The notes below the pieces were generated by a model. That model did no database searches. It was not told the DNA's origin and saw only the letters and a list, made by a program, of their open reading frames with translations. The translations under genes were made by a program, and so were the position numbers. Below, in pieces: positions 7,901 through 16,904 of a stretch of DNA of 64,000 nucleotides (position 1 is its first letter; every line of letters starts with the position of its first letter). Source of the DNA: Sporosarcina sp. Te-1 (lineage in GTDB: Bacteria > Bacillota > Bacilli > Bacillales_A > Planococcaceae). Location of the stretch: positions 3,645,501-3,709,500 of the forward strand of contig NZ_CP071798.1 in assembly GCF_017498505.1 (NCBI RefSeq). The letters run 5' to 3'.

Positions 7901-10183
7901 TTATTTGTTGATTTTTACATAGCGACTATACACGTAAGCTTTCTTGCCTTTATATTCAATCTCGTACCAGCCTTTTTTAGTACCGAGAATCTTTACCTCG
8001 GTACCCGTTGAGACCGCCCCTACAATCTTGCCATGGTTTGACGCTTGGGCACGGACATACAGGCTGTGAGGTGCGACCACGCCAACCGTAGCTTTTGATT
8101 CCGCAGGTGCTCCGGGCTTCCCGGGTTTCTGCGTCGGCTTACCTGGCTTTGTCACAGGTTTTCCCGGTTTCGGTTCAGGTTTCCCTGGTTTTGTTTCCGG
8201 CTTGCCTGGTTTCTCGTTGCCCTTGCCATCCTCGACAGGTGATGAATCAGGCGTATTCAGCATTTCTGACAGCTTCACATAAAATTCCCCGGCTGTCTTC
8301 ACGTTGGCAAATGGCTTATCATCCACACCGGCTTTCGCAGTGAACGCTTTGATTTCATCCGCCGTTAACGTTACATACGCATTGATGGACGCAACGTTCG
8401 TATATTTACCGTCTTCTGTTGCAGGAACTTTCAAAATCCCTCTGTTAACCAAATCGACAACGGCTTGATGGACAGGGGAGGAAGTATCCACACCGACGAT
8501 CTTCCAGTTTTGTTGAGCGACAGGGGTATACTCGCCCTTCATTTCTTCCTTCAAATACCGGATGGCCAAGTTACGGATCGTGCCCCCCGTCTCGCCAAAC
8601 GCACTTTCATCTTTAGAAGACCAAAGCATTTTGAACTTGCGGCCTTCGAGCGCCTGCCCTGGGGACACTAAAAAGTCCATGCGGTACGAATTCATGCCGA
8701 GCTTGAGCGTCTCGTCCATTTGGATAGGCGTTCCATCCAATTTGCGTAAATTCTTAATCCGGTTGCCGGGTTGCTCCGTCAAATCGATTTCGTATGTAAC
8801 GTTGCCAAAGAAGTCATTCGTACTATACTTTGAAGAACGGCGTTTCAAATCAAAACTAATCGTCACATCGCCCGGCTTGGCGCTGTTGAAATAGCCAGCC
8901 GCCCATTCCATATAATCCTTCAAATCCTGACCCGTCACTTCATAAACGGAAACTTCTCCGCCCGCGTATTGATAATTATAGGCAATGTCTTTTTTCTTGA
9001 TAGGGCCGATATCCAACTTCGCCTTATCGTTGTCGATCTGGTGTGCGACCACATCGGCATCACTATAATGAAGCATGACTTCATGGAAAAAGTCCGACAG
9101 CGGCGTTTCCTGAACTTGAACTGCTGGAATTCCCGTCATCTCATCCTTCGGCACCATGTTCATGCCTTTCAATTGTCCAACGACCAAGTTAGCATCCGCA
9201 CGAGCGAATTCATGGAACTCATGCAATTTCTCTTCCAGTTCCTGGTCAGACGCTGTCACAGCACCATCCGCAGACTTGACAGGGATGGCTTTCGCGTCTT
9301 TCTCTGTCAATACGAATTTCCCATCGTTTTGCTGGAAAGTCAAATCGATTTGGGAAATGTGCGTCCCGTATTTATTCGGTTCCGTAATCAAAACACCATT
9401 GACTACCTCTTTTTCAATCAATACATGGTTATGACCACCGAAAATAGCCGCAAGCTCCGGCACCGCATTCGCAACATCACGGACGCCGGTACCCGGGATT
9501 CCGTTCTCATTTTCCATTCCCATATGCATGACCCCGACCATGACATCCACTTTACCTTCCAATTCTTTGACGACTTTTTTCGTTTCGTCGACCGGGTTCT
9601 TAACAACCAATCCATCCAAATGATCCGTACCTTTTTCGAACTCGACGATCAACGGCGTGACCATGCCGATAACAGCTATTTTAACGCCGTCTTTTTCAAA
9701 AATCGTATAAGCGGGAAGGAAACGTTCGCCGTTCTCCCGATAAATATTCCCAGCCAACTTCACACCTTGGAATTGACCGGATACTCGCTCAAGCGTTTCG
9801 ACACCAAAATTGAACTCGTGATTCCCGAAAGACCACGCATCAAATTCCATTTCATTCAAAGCCTTTGTTAAAGGGGATTCTGGTTGGTCATTGAATAATT
9901 CGGCCGAATTATCTTGGATCAGGTCCCCATTATCCAACAGGATCGTATTTGGATTCTGCTCACGGACATCTTTAATGATAGTAAATAATTGCGTCAAACT
10001 TCCGCTCGGATTCGGCCCATCCACTGCATAATCCCATGGCATAAAACGACCATGAATATCTGAAGTAGAAAGAAGTGTAACTGTTACTTCCTTTTCTGCA
10101 GCTTGTACAGGAGTGCCGGCACTAAAAGCTGCCGTGCTTAATAATAGCGTCATCGACAAGGTGAGCATGAATAACTGTTTCAT
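7901..10183 (-). CDS. secreted 5'-nucleotidase / 2',3'-cyclic phosphodiesterase family enzyme with C-terminal SH3 domain
   Basis: 760 residues. A signal peptide (about 1-28, ending AGTPVQAA) leads to a calcineurin-type metallophosphoesterase domain. Its metal motifs are STSDIHG, DNGDLIQD, SFGNHEF and FGGHNHV. A 5'-nucleotidase C-terminal domain follows (about 345-545). A linker of PGKP-type repeats (about 650-690) resembles wall-spanning spacers, and the last 65 residues form a bacterial SH3 domain (LYVRAQAS..GTEVKILG...WYEIEY) that probably binds the cell wall. AAGGAG lies upstream of the ATG. It probably releases phosphate and nucleosides from extracellular nucleotides. The exact substrate range cannot be told. 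Confidence 0.9.
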   Translation of the reverse strand: MKQLFMLTLSMTLLLSTAAFSAGTPVQAAEKEVTVTLLSTSDIHGRFMPWDYAVDGPNPSGSLTQLFTIIKDVREQNPNTILLDNGDLIQDNSAELFNDQPESPLTKALNEMEFDAWSFGNHEFNFGVETLERVSGQFQGVKLAGNIYRENGERFLPAYTIFEKDGVKIAVIGMVTPLIVEFEKGTDHLDGLVVKNPVDETKKVVKELEGKVDVMVGVMHMGMENENGIPGTGVRDVANAVPELAAIFGGHNHVLIEKEVVNGVLITEPNKYGTHISQIDLTFQQNDGKFVLTEKDAKAIPVKSADGAVTASDQELEEKLHEFHEFARADANLVVGQLKGMNMVPKDEMTGIPAVQVQETPLSDFFHEVMLHYSDADVVAHQIDNDKAKLDIGPIKKKDIAYNYQYAGGEVSVYEVTGQDLKDYMEWAAGYFNSAKPGDVTISFDLKRRSSKYSTNDFFGNVTYEIDLTEQPGNRIKNLRKLDGTPIQMDETLKLGMNSYRMDFLVSPGQALEGRKFKMLWSSKDESAFGETGGTIRNLAIRYLKEEMKGEYTPVAQQNWKIVGVDTSSPVHQAVVDLVNRGILKVPATEDGKYTNVASINAYVTLTADEIKAFTAKAGVDDKPFANVKTAGEFYVKLSEMLNTPDSSPVEDGKGNEKPGKPETKPGKPEPKPGKPVTKPGKPTQKPGKPGAPAESKATVGVVAPHSLYVRAQASNHGKIVGAVSTGTEVKILGTKKGWYEIEYKGKKAYVYSRYVKINK

Positions 10184-10855
10184 TATGTATTCTCCTTCTA
10201 GTAAGAATTTTAAATCTGCCCAATCATACCATAAGTCTTATTTCGAAAAAATAGAATTCACGACAACTATACACTTACAAAGTATATATTCCGAAGAGAT
10301 CCAATATGGTTTGTACAAAAAAATCCGGATATAACAGCAGAATTGCATTCGCTAGCTGAGTATTAAATTGATGATAAGAAGGTTCGTAAGGGATTTGGCA
10401 GGTATGGCCCCGTTACTAAAAGAGTTTGTTTTATGGGAAACTAGTGATGAGTATTAGATAAGCGGGCCAGTCACGAACGCGTGAGAAAATTTGGTACGCG
10501 AGAGCCGTCTTTAAAGAATATTAATCGTTACAGAAGGGACAAAGATTGACGCGATAAAACGTGCAAAAGAAAAAGGGCTTTCGGTTGCAACTAATGATTG
10601 AATTGAATCAAAATATACCGTATTGGATAACTGAAAAGGACCGCCCAAAGCCGCTACATACCATACGAAAATAATCCATAGTACATAGCATCAATAGAAG
10701 GATGGGATATTTTTTAGAAATGGTCAGCCTTCCTCTTTAACAAATCTAGTACTCTAAGATTAAAACCCCAACATACTCCCTCAACATCCAACCTTCCCAC
10801 CCCACACCCCTTCCTGTATAATCAACCCAAACACCATCCGAAAGGCGGCGCCCTC
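10184..10855. other. intergenic region with a possible decayed ORF and the EamA promoter
   Basis: No intact gene seen. Around 10470-10615 on the plus strand are coding-like stretches interrupted by stops (for example a frame reading AIKRAKEKGLSVATND), which may be a decayed gene. A TATAAT at 10817-10822 with TTCCCA 17 bp upstream probably drives the EamA gene. Confidence 0.4.
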
Positions 10856-11779
10856 ATGCTCAAGATTTACCTGCTCCTCACCTTCACCATGCTAATCTGG
10901 GGCTTAAACCTACCCCTTGTCAAATACCTGCTCGGCTTCATGGATCCCGTCACCATGACCGCCTTCCGCATCCTGCTTGCAGGCATCACTGTATTTGCCA
11001 TCCTGACGCCTCTTAAACTCGTACGCAAGCCAACGAAACAAGAATGGCTGTACATTCTCGGCGGCGCGTTGCTTAACGTCGTTCTTCATCATTACTTCAT
11101 GAGCATAGGCCTATCCCGCACGACCGCAACAAACACGGGTCTTATCCTCGGAATGGGTCCCGTTCTGACCGCCATCTTCACCGCGCTCATCCTGCGTAAC
11201 AATCCGACGAGAATTCAATGGTTGGGCGCTGCGATCGGGTTTGCTGGCATCGGTTCCGTCGTCTTTGCAGGTGGGGGAGGGGTGAGCGGCCTGGCGCTTG
11301 GAGATGCCTTTACCTTCATCAGCATCCTCGCTCAAGTGCTTTCATTTTTGGTTATCGCAAAAGCGGCCAGGACGCTGGATCCGCGACTCCTCACCGCGTA
11401 CATGCTCGTCGTCGGGAGCTTTTTGCTCATAATTGTGAGCTTGTTCCAGGAACCCGGTCAAATCGAAGGATTTGCCACGGCACCGCCGCGCTTTTGGATC
11501 GCCTTTGCCGCGAGTGGTATGATCGGGTCCGCGGTCGGCCATATGCTGTACAATTATTCGGTAGGGAAGGTCGGCCCGGCGAAAGCTGCCATTTTCATGA
11601 ACTTGAACACATTGTTCGGTCTCAGCGGCTCTGCCATCTTTCTTGGCGAAATCATCACCGTACGCCATTTATTCGGCTTTCTGTTCATTATTATCGGCGT
11701 CATTCTTGGCTCTGGAGCAGCAGAAGAATTATGGAAAAGAAAACAGAAGCCAGAACCCAACCCAAAAGAGCCGTCTTAA
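10856..11779 (+). CDS. EamA/DMT-family transporter
   Basis: 307 residues with ten predicted membrane helices, in two five-helix EamA repeats (about 1-140 and 150-290). Family marks include the N-terminal WGLNLPLVKYLL helix with an early proline, the R-x-L-L-A-G turn, and E-I-I-T-x-x-x-x-x-G-x-x-x-I-x-x-G in the last pair. These proteins export small metabolites such as amino acids or nucleosides; the substrate cannot be predicted. AAGGCGG precedes the ATG. The CDS end forms a hairpin with the following bases (AAAGAGCCG/CGGCTCTTT, about 11764-11791) that could act as a weak terminator. Confidence 0.88.
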   Translation: MLKIYLLLTFTMLIWGLNLPLVKYLLGFMDPVTMTAFRILLAGITVFAILTPLKLVRKPTKQEWLYILGGALLNVVLHHYFMSIGLSRTTATNTGLILGMGPVLTAIFTALILRNNPTRIQWLGAAIGFAGIGSVVFAGGGGVSGLALGDAFTFISILAQVLSFLVIAKAARTLDPRLLTAYMLVVGSFLLIIVSLFQEPGQIEGFATAPPRFWIAFAASGMIGSAVGHMLYNYSVGKVGPAKAAIFMNLNTLFGLSGSAIFLGEIITVRHLFGFLFIIIGVILGSGAAEELWKRKQKPEPNPKEPS

Positions 11780-11848
11780 CCCCGGCTCTTTCCACTCTAC
11801 TAATCTGCCTACTTTTTAGTATAATCACATAAAAAGGAGGCAGATTGT

Positions 11849-12931
11849 ATGAAACTACGAATCCAAGCAACCGCACTCGCCGCAACCCTCGCCCTTGCGA
11901 CCCTGACCGCTCCGGCGCAGGCCGCCACATTTCAGGACGTTCCAAAGAGCCATTACGCTTATGAAGCGATCGATGTACTATCCGATAAAGGGATCGTCGG
12001 CGGCTATCCCGATGGAACATACGGCATCAACCAACCCGTCACCCGTGCTCAAGCAGCCAAGATCATTGCGCTTGCAGCCGGCATGAAACCCTCTGCCAAT
12101 TTTCAACCGGACTTCCAGGATGTCTCCCCGGCGCACGGCTCGTACCAACATATCCGTGCCCTGACCGAACGAGGCATCTTCAATAACAGCGAACACTTCA
12201 ACCCGAATGCGCCGCTTACCCGCGGACAGATGGCAAAGATCATCACCCTCGCCTACGACATCATCGTTGATGACAACGATCTGATCACCTTCCGAGATGT
12301 CAACCGGCTGAATGGCTATAAAGGCTATATCACAACAATCGCGGAGCTCGGCATCACCACGACAGCCCAAGGGGAGGCATTCAAACCGAATGACGACGTC
12401 ACCCGCGCCCAAATGGCGGCCTTCGTTAAGCGTGCGATGGACTTCGACGCCAAGCGGAAATCTGGAGAAATCTATTATGATAAAACGCAGCAAAAGTACG
12501 TGGATAAGACGTATTCCATTCCCGAGCCGCCGCCTGCCGTTAAAGATGATACATTTGCGGCAGATACAATCAAACTAGTAAACAAAGAAAGAGCTTCACA
12601 AAAGCTGGCCGCCTTAAAGGTGGACACTGCACTCAACAAAATCGCCCAAACGAAAGCGGAAGATATGGTGAAGAACAACTACTTCGCCCACCTGTCACCG
12701 ACATACGGCTCGGTCGGCACAATGCTCGACACATTCAAATACAGCTGGACCGCTTATGGAGAAAATATCGCCAAAGGCTACACCTCTCCAAATTCGGCAG
12801 TCGAAGGGTGGATGAGCTCCAAAGGCCACCGCGCCAACATTCTGCAATCGAAATTTACTAATATCGGCGCCGGCTATTCGACGGACGCAGACGGTACAAC
12901 GTATTGGGTCCATATCTTCACGGCCAAATGA
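11849..12931 (+). CDS. SLH-anchored CAP-domain (SCP/PR1-like) secreted protein
   Basis: 360 residues. Signal peptide (1-25, ending APAQA), three SLH domains (about 26-200) with the usual GGYPDGTYGINQPVTRAQ-type motif, a short linker, then a CAP domain (about 235-360). CAP marks are H-L-S near residue 283, G-E-N-I-A and W-M-S-S-x-G-H-R-x-N-I-L. It should be exported and held on the wall polymer through SLH. CAP domains of this type occur in spore and surface proteins; the biochemical role is unknown. GGAGG precedes the ATG, and a TATAAT at 11820-11825 is a likely -10. It lies upstream of two wall-polymer genes. Confidence 0.92.
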   Translation: MKLRIQATALAATLALATLTAPAQAATFQDVPKSHYAYEAIDVLSDKGIVGGYPDGTYGINQPVTRAQAAKIIALAAGMKPSANFQPDFQDVSPAHGSYQHIRALTERGIFNNSEHFNPNAPLTRGQMAKIITLAYDIIVDDNDLITFRDVNRLNGYKGYITTIAELGITTTAQGEAFKPNDDVTRAQMAAFVKRAMDFDAKRKSGEIYYDKTQQKYVDKTYSIPEPPPAVKDDTFAADTIKLVNKERASQKLAALKVDTALNKIAQTKAEDMVKNNYFAHLSPTYGSVGTMLDTFKYSWTAYGENIAKGYTSPNSAVEGWMSSKGHRANILQSKFTNIGAGYSTDADGTTYWVHIFTAK

Positions 12932-13081
12932 AACAGGGAAGGGGGGCGGCCCATGCTGCTCCCTGTCCTTCCATCCTTCCTCCCCACGAAATTCTACCAA
13001 ACTATTTTCCTCGGACATGTCTTTAATGCAACAAAGCGGGTATAATCAATAACAAGGTTATTACGAAAAGGAGGAACCGGC

Positions 13082-14227
13082 GTGAAACAACTGCAAGCCA
13101 TTCTATTCGCATTCATTGCCATATTACTATTCTCCCCGTCGGCCGAAGCGGCCCGGGTCGACGACATTAAATTCTTCGTTGAAAACTATTATTACGGCAA
13201 AATCCCGGACAACCTCGACTCCATGAAGACCGTCGATGAAGTGATCGACGCGCTCGACGAATACTCGCGCTACCTTTCGTCGGATGAATATACTTTTTAC
13301 ATGGCAGCAGTAGGGGCGGACGACCAGGCATCAGCCCATCTTGATGAGCCGGCCATTACGTCATCCATGCTGTACGGAAATGTCGGGTATATTAAGATCA
13401 AAACCTTCTCGGCTAAACTGAATCAGGAGATTATCGATCAATGGCTTGCCCTGAAAAAGAAAGGCGCAACGAAATTGATTCTCGACCTTCGCTATAATGG
13501 AGGCGGCTACGTCGACAGCGCCGAAAAATTCCTCGGCCATTTTCAGGGCGTGAAAGATGCGTATTACGTCACTACGCGGGAAGGCAGCCAAATGGTGAAG
13601 CCGATCCCGTCCAAGGTAAAATTCCCGAAGCAGACTTACATTTTGGTCAATCAATACTCGGCTTCCGCCTCTGAAATCGTGGCGGCATCCGTTATCGACC
13701 AAAACGCGGCCACGGTTGTCGGCGAACGGACAAAAGGGAAGGGGACGATCCAAACCTTCTTCGAATTTGAGGACGGTAGTGCCTTGAAACTGACAGTCGG
13801 CGAGTTCACCGGACCAAGCAAAACGAAAATCCATCAAAAGGGTGTTCAGCCGACCATCAAAACGAAACCGGGCCAGGAACTGACGACGATTCATGAACGC
13901 ATATTGCATGATCATTTTGCCAACAATAAATACAAACCGCTAGACCTGCTCGACAAAGTGTCAGCAAGCAAAACCTTCTATCTTCATTTCACGCAACCGA
14001 TGAACCTTCGCTCGTCCGAAACGTCCAATAAGGTAGAACTCGTGAAAATGGGGGGAGTTGCAGTCCCGATTAAGACAAGCATGAACAAAAACGGCCAGCT
14101 TGAAATTACGCCAGTGAAAAAGATGCAGCGCGGCGGCACCTATATGCTCGTAGTCCACCCCGGTTTGCCTGGCACATCGGGCCGGACTACGAAACAGGGA
14201 GTCTATTCACAAATCACGGTGCAATAA
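13082..14227 (+). CDS. S41-family (CtpA-like) secreted peptidase lacking a PDZ domain
   Basis: 381 residues with an N-terminal signal peptide (1-23). A short N-terminal helical region is followed directly by the S41 tail-specific protease core. The nucleophile is in QYSASASEIVAASV near residue 197, and the catalytic lysine in R-T-K-G-K-G near residue 220. The usual PDZ domain between the N-terminal region and the core is absent. The last 100 residues form a beta-rich module ending a few residues before the stop (ITPVKKMQRGGTYML), like an Ig-like fold. Start is GTG behind GGAGGA; TATAAT lies at 13041-13046. Probably cleaves or trims envelope proteins. Confidence 0.87.
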   Translation: MKQLQAILFAFIAILLFSPSAEAARVDDIKFFVENYYYGKIPDNLDSMKTVDEVIDALDEYSRYLSSDEYTFYMAAVGADDQASAHLDEPAITSSMLYGNVGYIKIKTFSAKLNQEIIDQWLALKKKGATKLILDLRYNGGGYVDSAEKFLGHFQGVKDAYYVTTREGSQMVKPIPSKVKFPKQTYILVNQYSASASEIVAASVIDQNAATVVGERTKGKGTIQTFFEFEDGSALKLTVGEFTGPSKTKIHQKGVQPTIKTKPGQELTTIHERILHDHFANNKYKPLDLLDKVSASKTFYLHFTQPMNLRSSETSNKVELVKMGGVAVPIKTSMNKNGQLEITPVKKMQRGGTYMLVVHPGLPGTSGRTTKQGVYSQITVQ

Positions 14228-14366
14228 CGTCTACTAAAGGGCGGGACCTTACCAAACACTTGGTCCAGGTCCGTCCGCTATGGTATACTATTCAAATGTG
14301 TAATGGGGTATCAACCAAGCGGAGGCACATCCGCAAAAGCAGTCCCACAAAGAAAGGAACATACCA

Positions 14367-15656
14367 ATGGATAAGAAAATCTGCGTTGTCGGCCTCGGCT
14401 ACATCGGCCTTCCGACAGCCGTCATGTTCGCCAACAGCGGCGTTCAAGTACATGGTGTCGACATTAACGAATCAGCTGTCAACATGATTGCCAATAAGCA
14501 ATTACATATAGAAGAGAACGGTCTTCAAGAACGTCTTGACCGTGCCATCGACGAAGGGAAATTCACCGTTTCTACAACGCCGGTCGAAGCCGACGTCTAC
14601 ATCGTCGCCGTTCCGTCCCCGATCAACCCGGACAACACGGCCAATTTGGAATATATCCGCCAAGCGACGGCATCTATCGTGCCGTATTTGAAGCCGGGCG
14701 CACTTGTAATCTTGGAATCGACTGTGCCGCCAAAAACAGTTGAGAACATTATGCTGCCGGAGCTTCGCAAATCAAACCTGACACTTGGAGAAGACCTATT
14801 TGTCTCCCATTCACCAGAGCGTGTCATCCCGGGCAAGATTTTCGAAGAGCTCGTCAATAACGACCGGATCGTTGGCGGCATCACGCCGGAATCTGCACAA
14901 ATGACAAAAGATCTCTATAAAACATTCGTCCAAGGGGAAATCCATTTGACAGACGCAACGACTGCAGAGCTCGTCAAAGTAATGGAAAACACCTACCGTG
15001 ACGTCAATATCGCGTTCGCCAACGAATTGGCGAAAATCGCTGAAACAATCGGTGTGGACATTTGGGAAGCGATCCGTTTTGCGAACTTCCACCCGCGTGT
15101 CAACATCCACATGCCAGGACCTGGCGTCGGTGGACACTGTATCGCAGTTGACCCGTGGTTCCTCGTTGAATTAAACCCGGTCGAAGCGCAAATCATCCAT
15201 AAAGCCCGTCTTACAAACGACAGCATGCCAGAATTCGTTGCAGAAAAGACGAAAGGCTTGCTTGATGATCAAAACATCAAAGACGGCAAAGTTGCCGTTC
15301 TCGGTCTAGCATTCAAAGGAAATGTTGACGACATGCGCGAAAGCCCGTCGCTCACAGTCATCAAAGAATTACAGGCACGCAACATTGATGTAAAATCATT
15401 TGATCCGCATATCAAAAATGCAAAACACGCGACACAACAAGATACACTCGAAGAAGCAATCGCGGACGTCGATTTGATTATCTTGACGACGGATCACGAT
15501 GAATTCAAGCAGCTGAACCCGAACCATCTTGTGACGAAAACACCGAAGCCATTCATTTTAGACACGAAAAACGCGCTCGACCGGAACAAATGGGAGCAAG
15601 CGGGCTTCCATTACTACAAGCTCGGTGACGGCTCTCCGGTAGGTGTCTTCAGCTAA
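14367..15656 (+). CDS. wecC: UDP-N-acetyl-D-mannosamine dehydrogenase
   Basis: 429 residues, the full length of UDP-sugar 6-dehydrogenases. Seen: N-terminal NAD-binding GLGYIGLPTA, the central catalytic cysteine in GPGVGGHCIAVDP near residue 258, and the C-terminal UDP-binding G-L-A-F-K-G-N-V-D-D-M-R-E-S-P. The HCIAVDPWF form is typical of the WecC/ManNAc branch rather than UDP-glucose dehydrogenase. It oxidises UDP-ManNAc to UDP-ManNAcA. One base separates its stop from the tagA start, so the two form an operon. With TagA and four SLH proteins nearby, a role in the secondary wall polymer is likely. Confidence 0.88.
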   Translation: MDKKICVVGLGYIGLPTAVMFANSGVQVHGVDINESAVNMIANKQLHIEENGLQERLDRAIDEGKFTVSTTPVEADVYIVAVPSPINPDNTANLEYIRQATASIVPYLKPGALVILESTVPPKTVENIMLPELRKSNLTLGEDLFVSHSPERVIPGKIFEELVNNDRIVGGITPESAQMTKDLYKTFVQGEIHLTDATTAELVKVMENTYRDVNIAFANELAKIAETIGVDIWEAIRFANFHPRVNIHMPGPGVGGHCIAVDPWFLVELNPVEAQIIHKARLTNDSMPEFVAEKTKGLLDDQNIKDGKVAVLGLAFKGNVDDMRESPSLTVIKELQARNIDVKSFDPHIKNAKHATQQDTLEEAIADVDLIILTTDHDEFKQLNPNHLVTKTPKPFILDTKNALDRNKWEQAGFHYYKLGDGSPVGVFS

Positions 15657-15657
15657 G

Positions 15658-16371
15658 ATGAAAGAACAAATACTCGGCGTCAGCGTCAACACGGAAAGCT
15701 ATGACGAACTTATACCGAAGGTTTTCAAAAACATCGAAGACAAGAAAAAGTCGCTCGTCGTCGCCATCAACCCTGAAAAGCTCATGAAGGCGAAAGACGA
15801 TCCCGAACTAAAGGCGCTGCTGAACCGTGCGGAATTTCAAATTCCGGACGGCATCGGCGTCATCATTGCTTCGAAAATGAAAAAAGGCAACATCCGCTCC
15901 CGCGTCACGGGTGTCGACATGATGGACCGCATTGTCAGGGAAGCGGCGCGCACTGGAAAGAGAATCTTCCTGTATGGAGCAAAACCGGGCGTCGCAGATC
16001 AGGCAGCCGCGAAACTTTTGGAAACCTACCCGAACCTCATCGTAGCCGGTACACAAGACGGCTACGAAAAGGATACGGATAAAGTAATCCAAACAATCAA
16101 TGAGGCAAAACCGGACATCCTATTCGTTGCCATGGGTTCCCCGAAGCAGGAACTATGGATTGAACAGTACCGGGATCAGCTCCACCCGATCCTCTACCAG
16201 GGGGTCGGCGGATCATTTGATGTCCTCGCCGGTAATATTAAACGGGCGCCGGCCGCTTTTCAAAAAGTCGGCGCTGAATGGCTGTACCGTCTAATAAAGG
16301 AACCAAGCCGCATCAAAAGGCAAATGGAGTTACCAAAATTCCTAGTAGAAATTCTTGCCGGAAAAAAATAA
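15658..16371 (+). CDS. tagA: WecG/TagA/CpsF-family N-acetylmannosaminyltransferase
   Basis: 237 residues. Diagnostic TagA motifs: N-P-E-K-L-M near residue 43, I-P-D-G-I-G-V, the R-x-x-G-V-D-M-M-D segment, F-L-Y-G-A-K-P-G, and G-S-P-K-Q-E-L-W-I ... Q-G-V-G-G-S-F-D-V-L-A-G. It transfers ManNAc to undecaprenyl-PP-GlcNAc, the linkage step in wall teichoic acid or SLH-binding secondary polymer synthesis. The ATG one base after the wecC stop is used; an overlapping GTG at 15643 lacks a ribosome site. Followed by a strong terminator. Confidence 0.92.
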   Translation: MKEQILGVSVNTESYDELIPKVFKNIEDKKKSLVVAINPEKLMKAKDDPELKALLNRAEFQIPDGIGVIIASKMKKGNIRSRVTGVDMMDRIVREAARTGKRIFLYGAKPGVADQAAAKLLETYPNLIVAGTQDGYEKDTDKVIQTINEAKPDILFVAMGSPKQELWIEQYRDQLHPILYQGVGGSFDVLAGNIKRAPAAFQKVGAEWLYRLIKEPSRIKRQMELPKFLVEILAGKK

Positions 16372-16486
16372 AACCATGCTTGTAATCTACTAAATAGGAT
16401 GATAGAATACGTAAGTGTAAGGATAATTTCCTCTGTAGCATATATAACAAACGCCACGCAGGACGAAAACGGTTGGTTGACCGCAC

Positions 16487-16525
16487 AAAAAGCCTTGAAC
16501 AGCTCCCATCTGTTCAAGGCTTTTT
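16487..16525 (+). terminator. terminator of wecC-tagA
   Basis: Perfect stem AAAAAGCCTTGAACAG/CTGTTCAAGGCTTTTT with a seven-base loop; symmetric enough to work on both strands. Confidence 0.9.
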
Positions 16526-16792
16526 GCATTCTCTCAAATTAATATTCCTACTCTAGTATGTTGAAATAACCGTCCATAGAATTTTACCCTAGTCATATTC
16601 CTTGTCTTTCCTGCATAACGTCAATACGAAGACAAGCACTACAAATCTATGTCAAATTGCACATTCTACTATGTTCGACAGAAAAAGCATAGAAATACTT
16701 GATATATATTTGAAATACGATAGAATAGTAGAAGCGGCGGATAATTTCAGAGCATTTCTACTCTATGTATCTGTAAGATTACTAATTTGTAA

Positions 16793-16821
16793 TTGACATC
16801 CAAGCCGCGACTATCTATACT
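16793..16821 (+). promoter_or_regulatory. sigma-A promoter of the first S-layer gene
   Basis: TTGACA at 16793-16798, a 17-bp spacer, and TATACT at 16816-16821: one base from the sigma-A consensus. The transcript would carry an untranslated leader of about 77 bases. A second TTGACA (16864-16869) has no -10 at the right distance. Confidence 0.85.
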
Positions 16822-16904
16822 TTATTGTGTAATGCCTTCTACTTCCATTTTGCCGTGGGGTAGTTGACAAATTATTTTTTTCATTAAGAGGAGGAAATTA
16901 TTCA

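Noticed and set aside
8969-9871. 300-residue plus-strand ORF opposite the 5'-nucleotidase gene
   Set aside because: Shadow frame; the minus-strand gene has signal peptide, metal motifs and ribosome site.
16864-16869. Second TTGACA upstream of S-layer gene A as another promoter
   Set aside because: No -10-like hexamer at 16-18 bp; the position overlaps the ribosome site.
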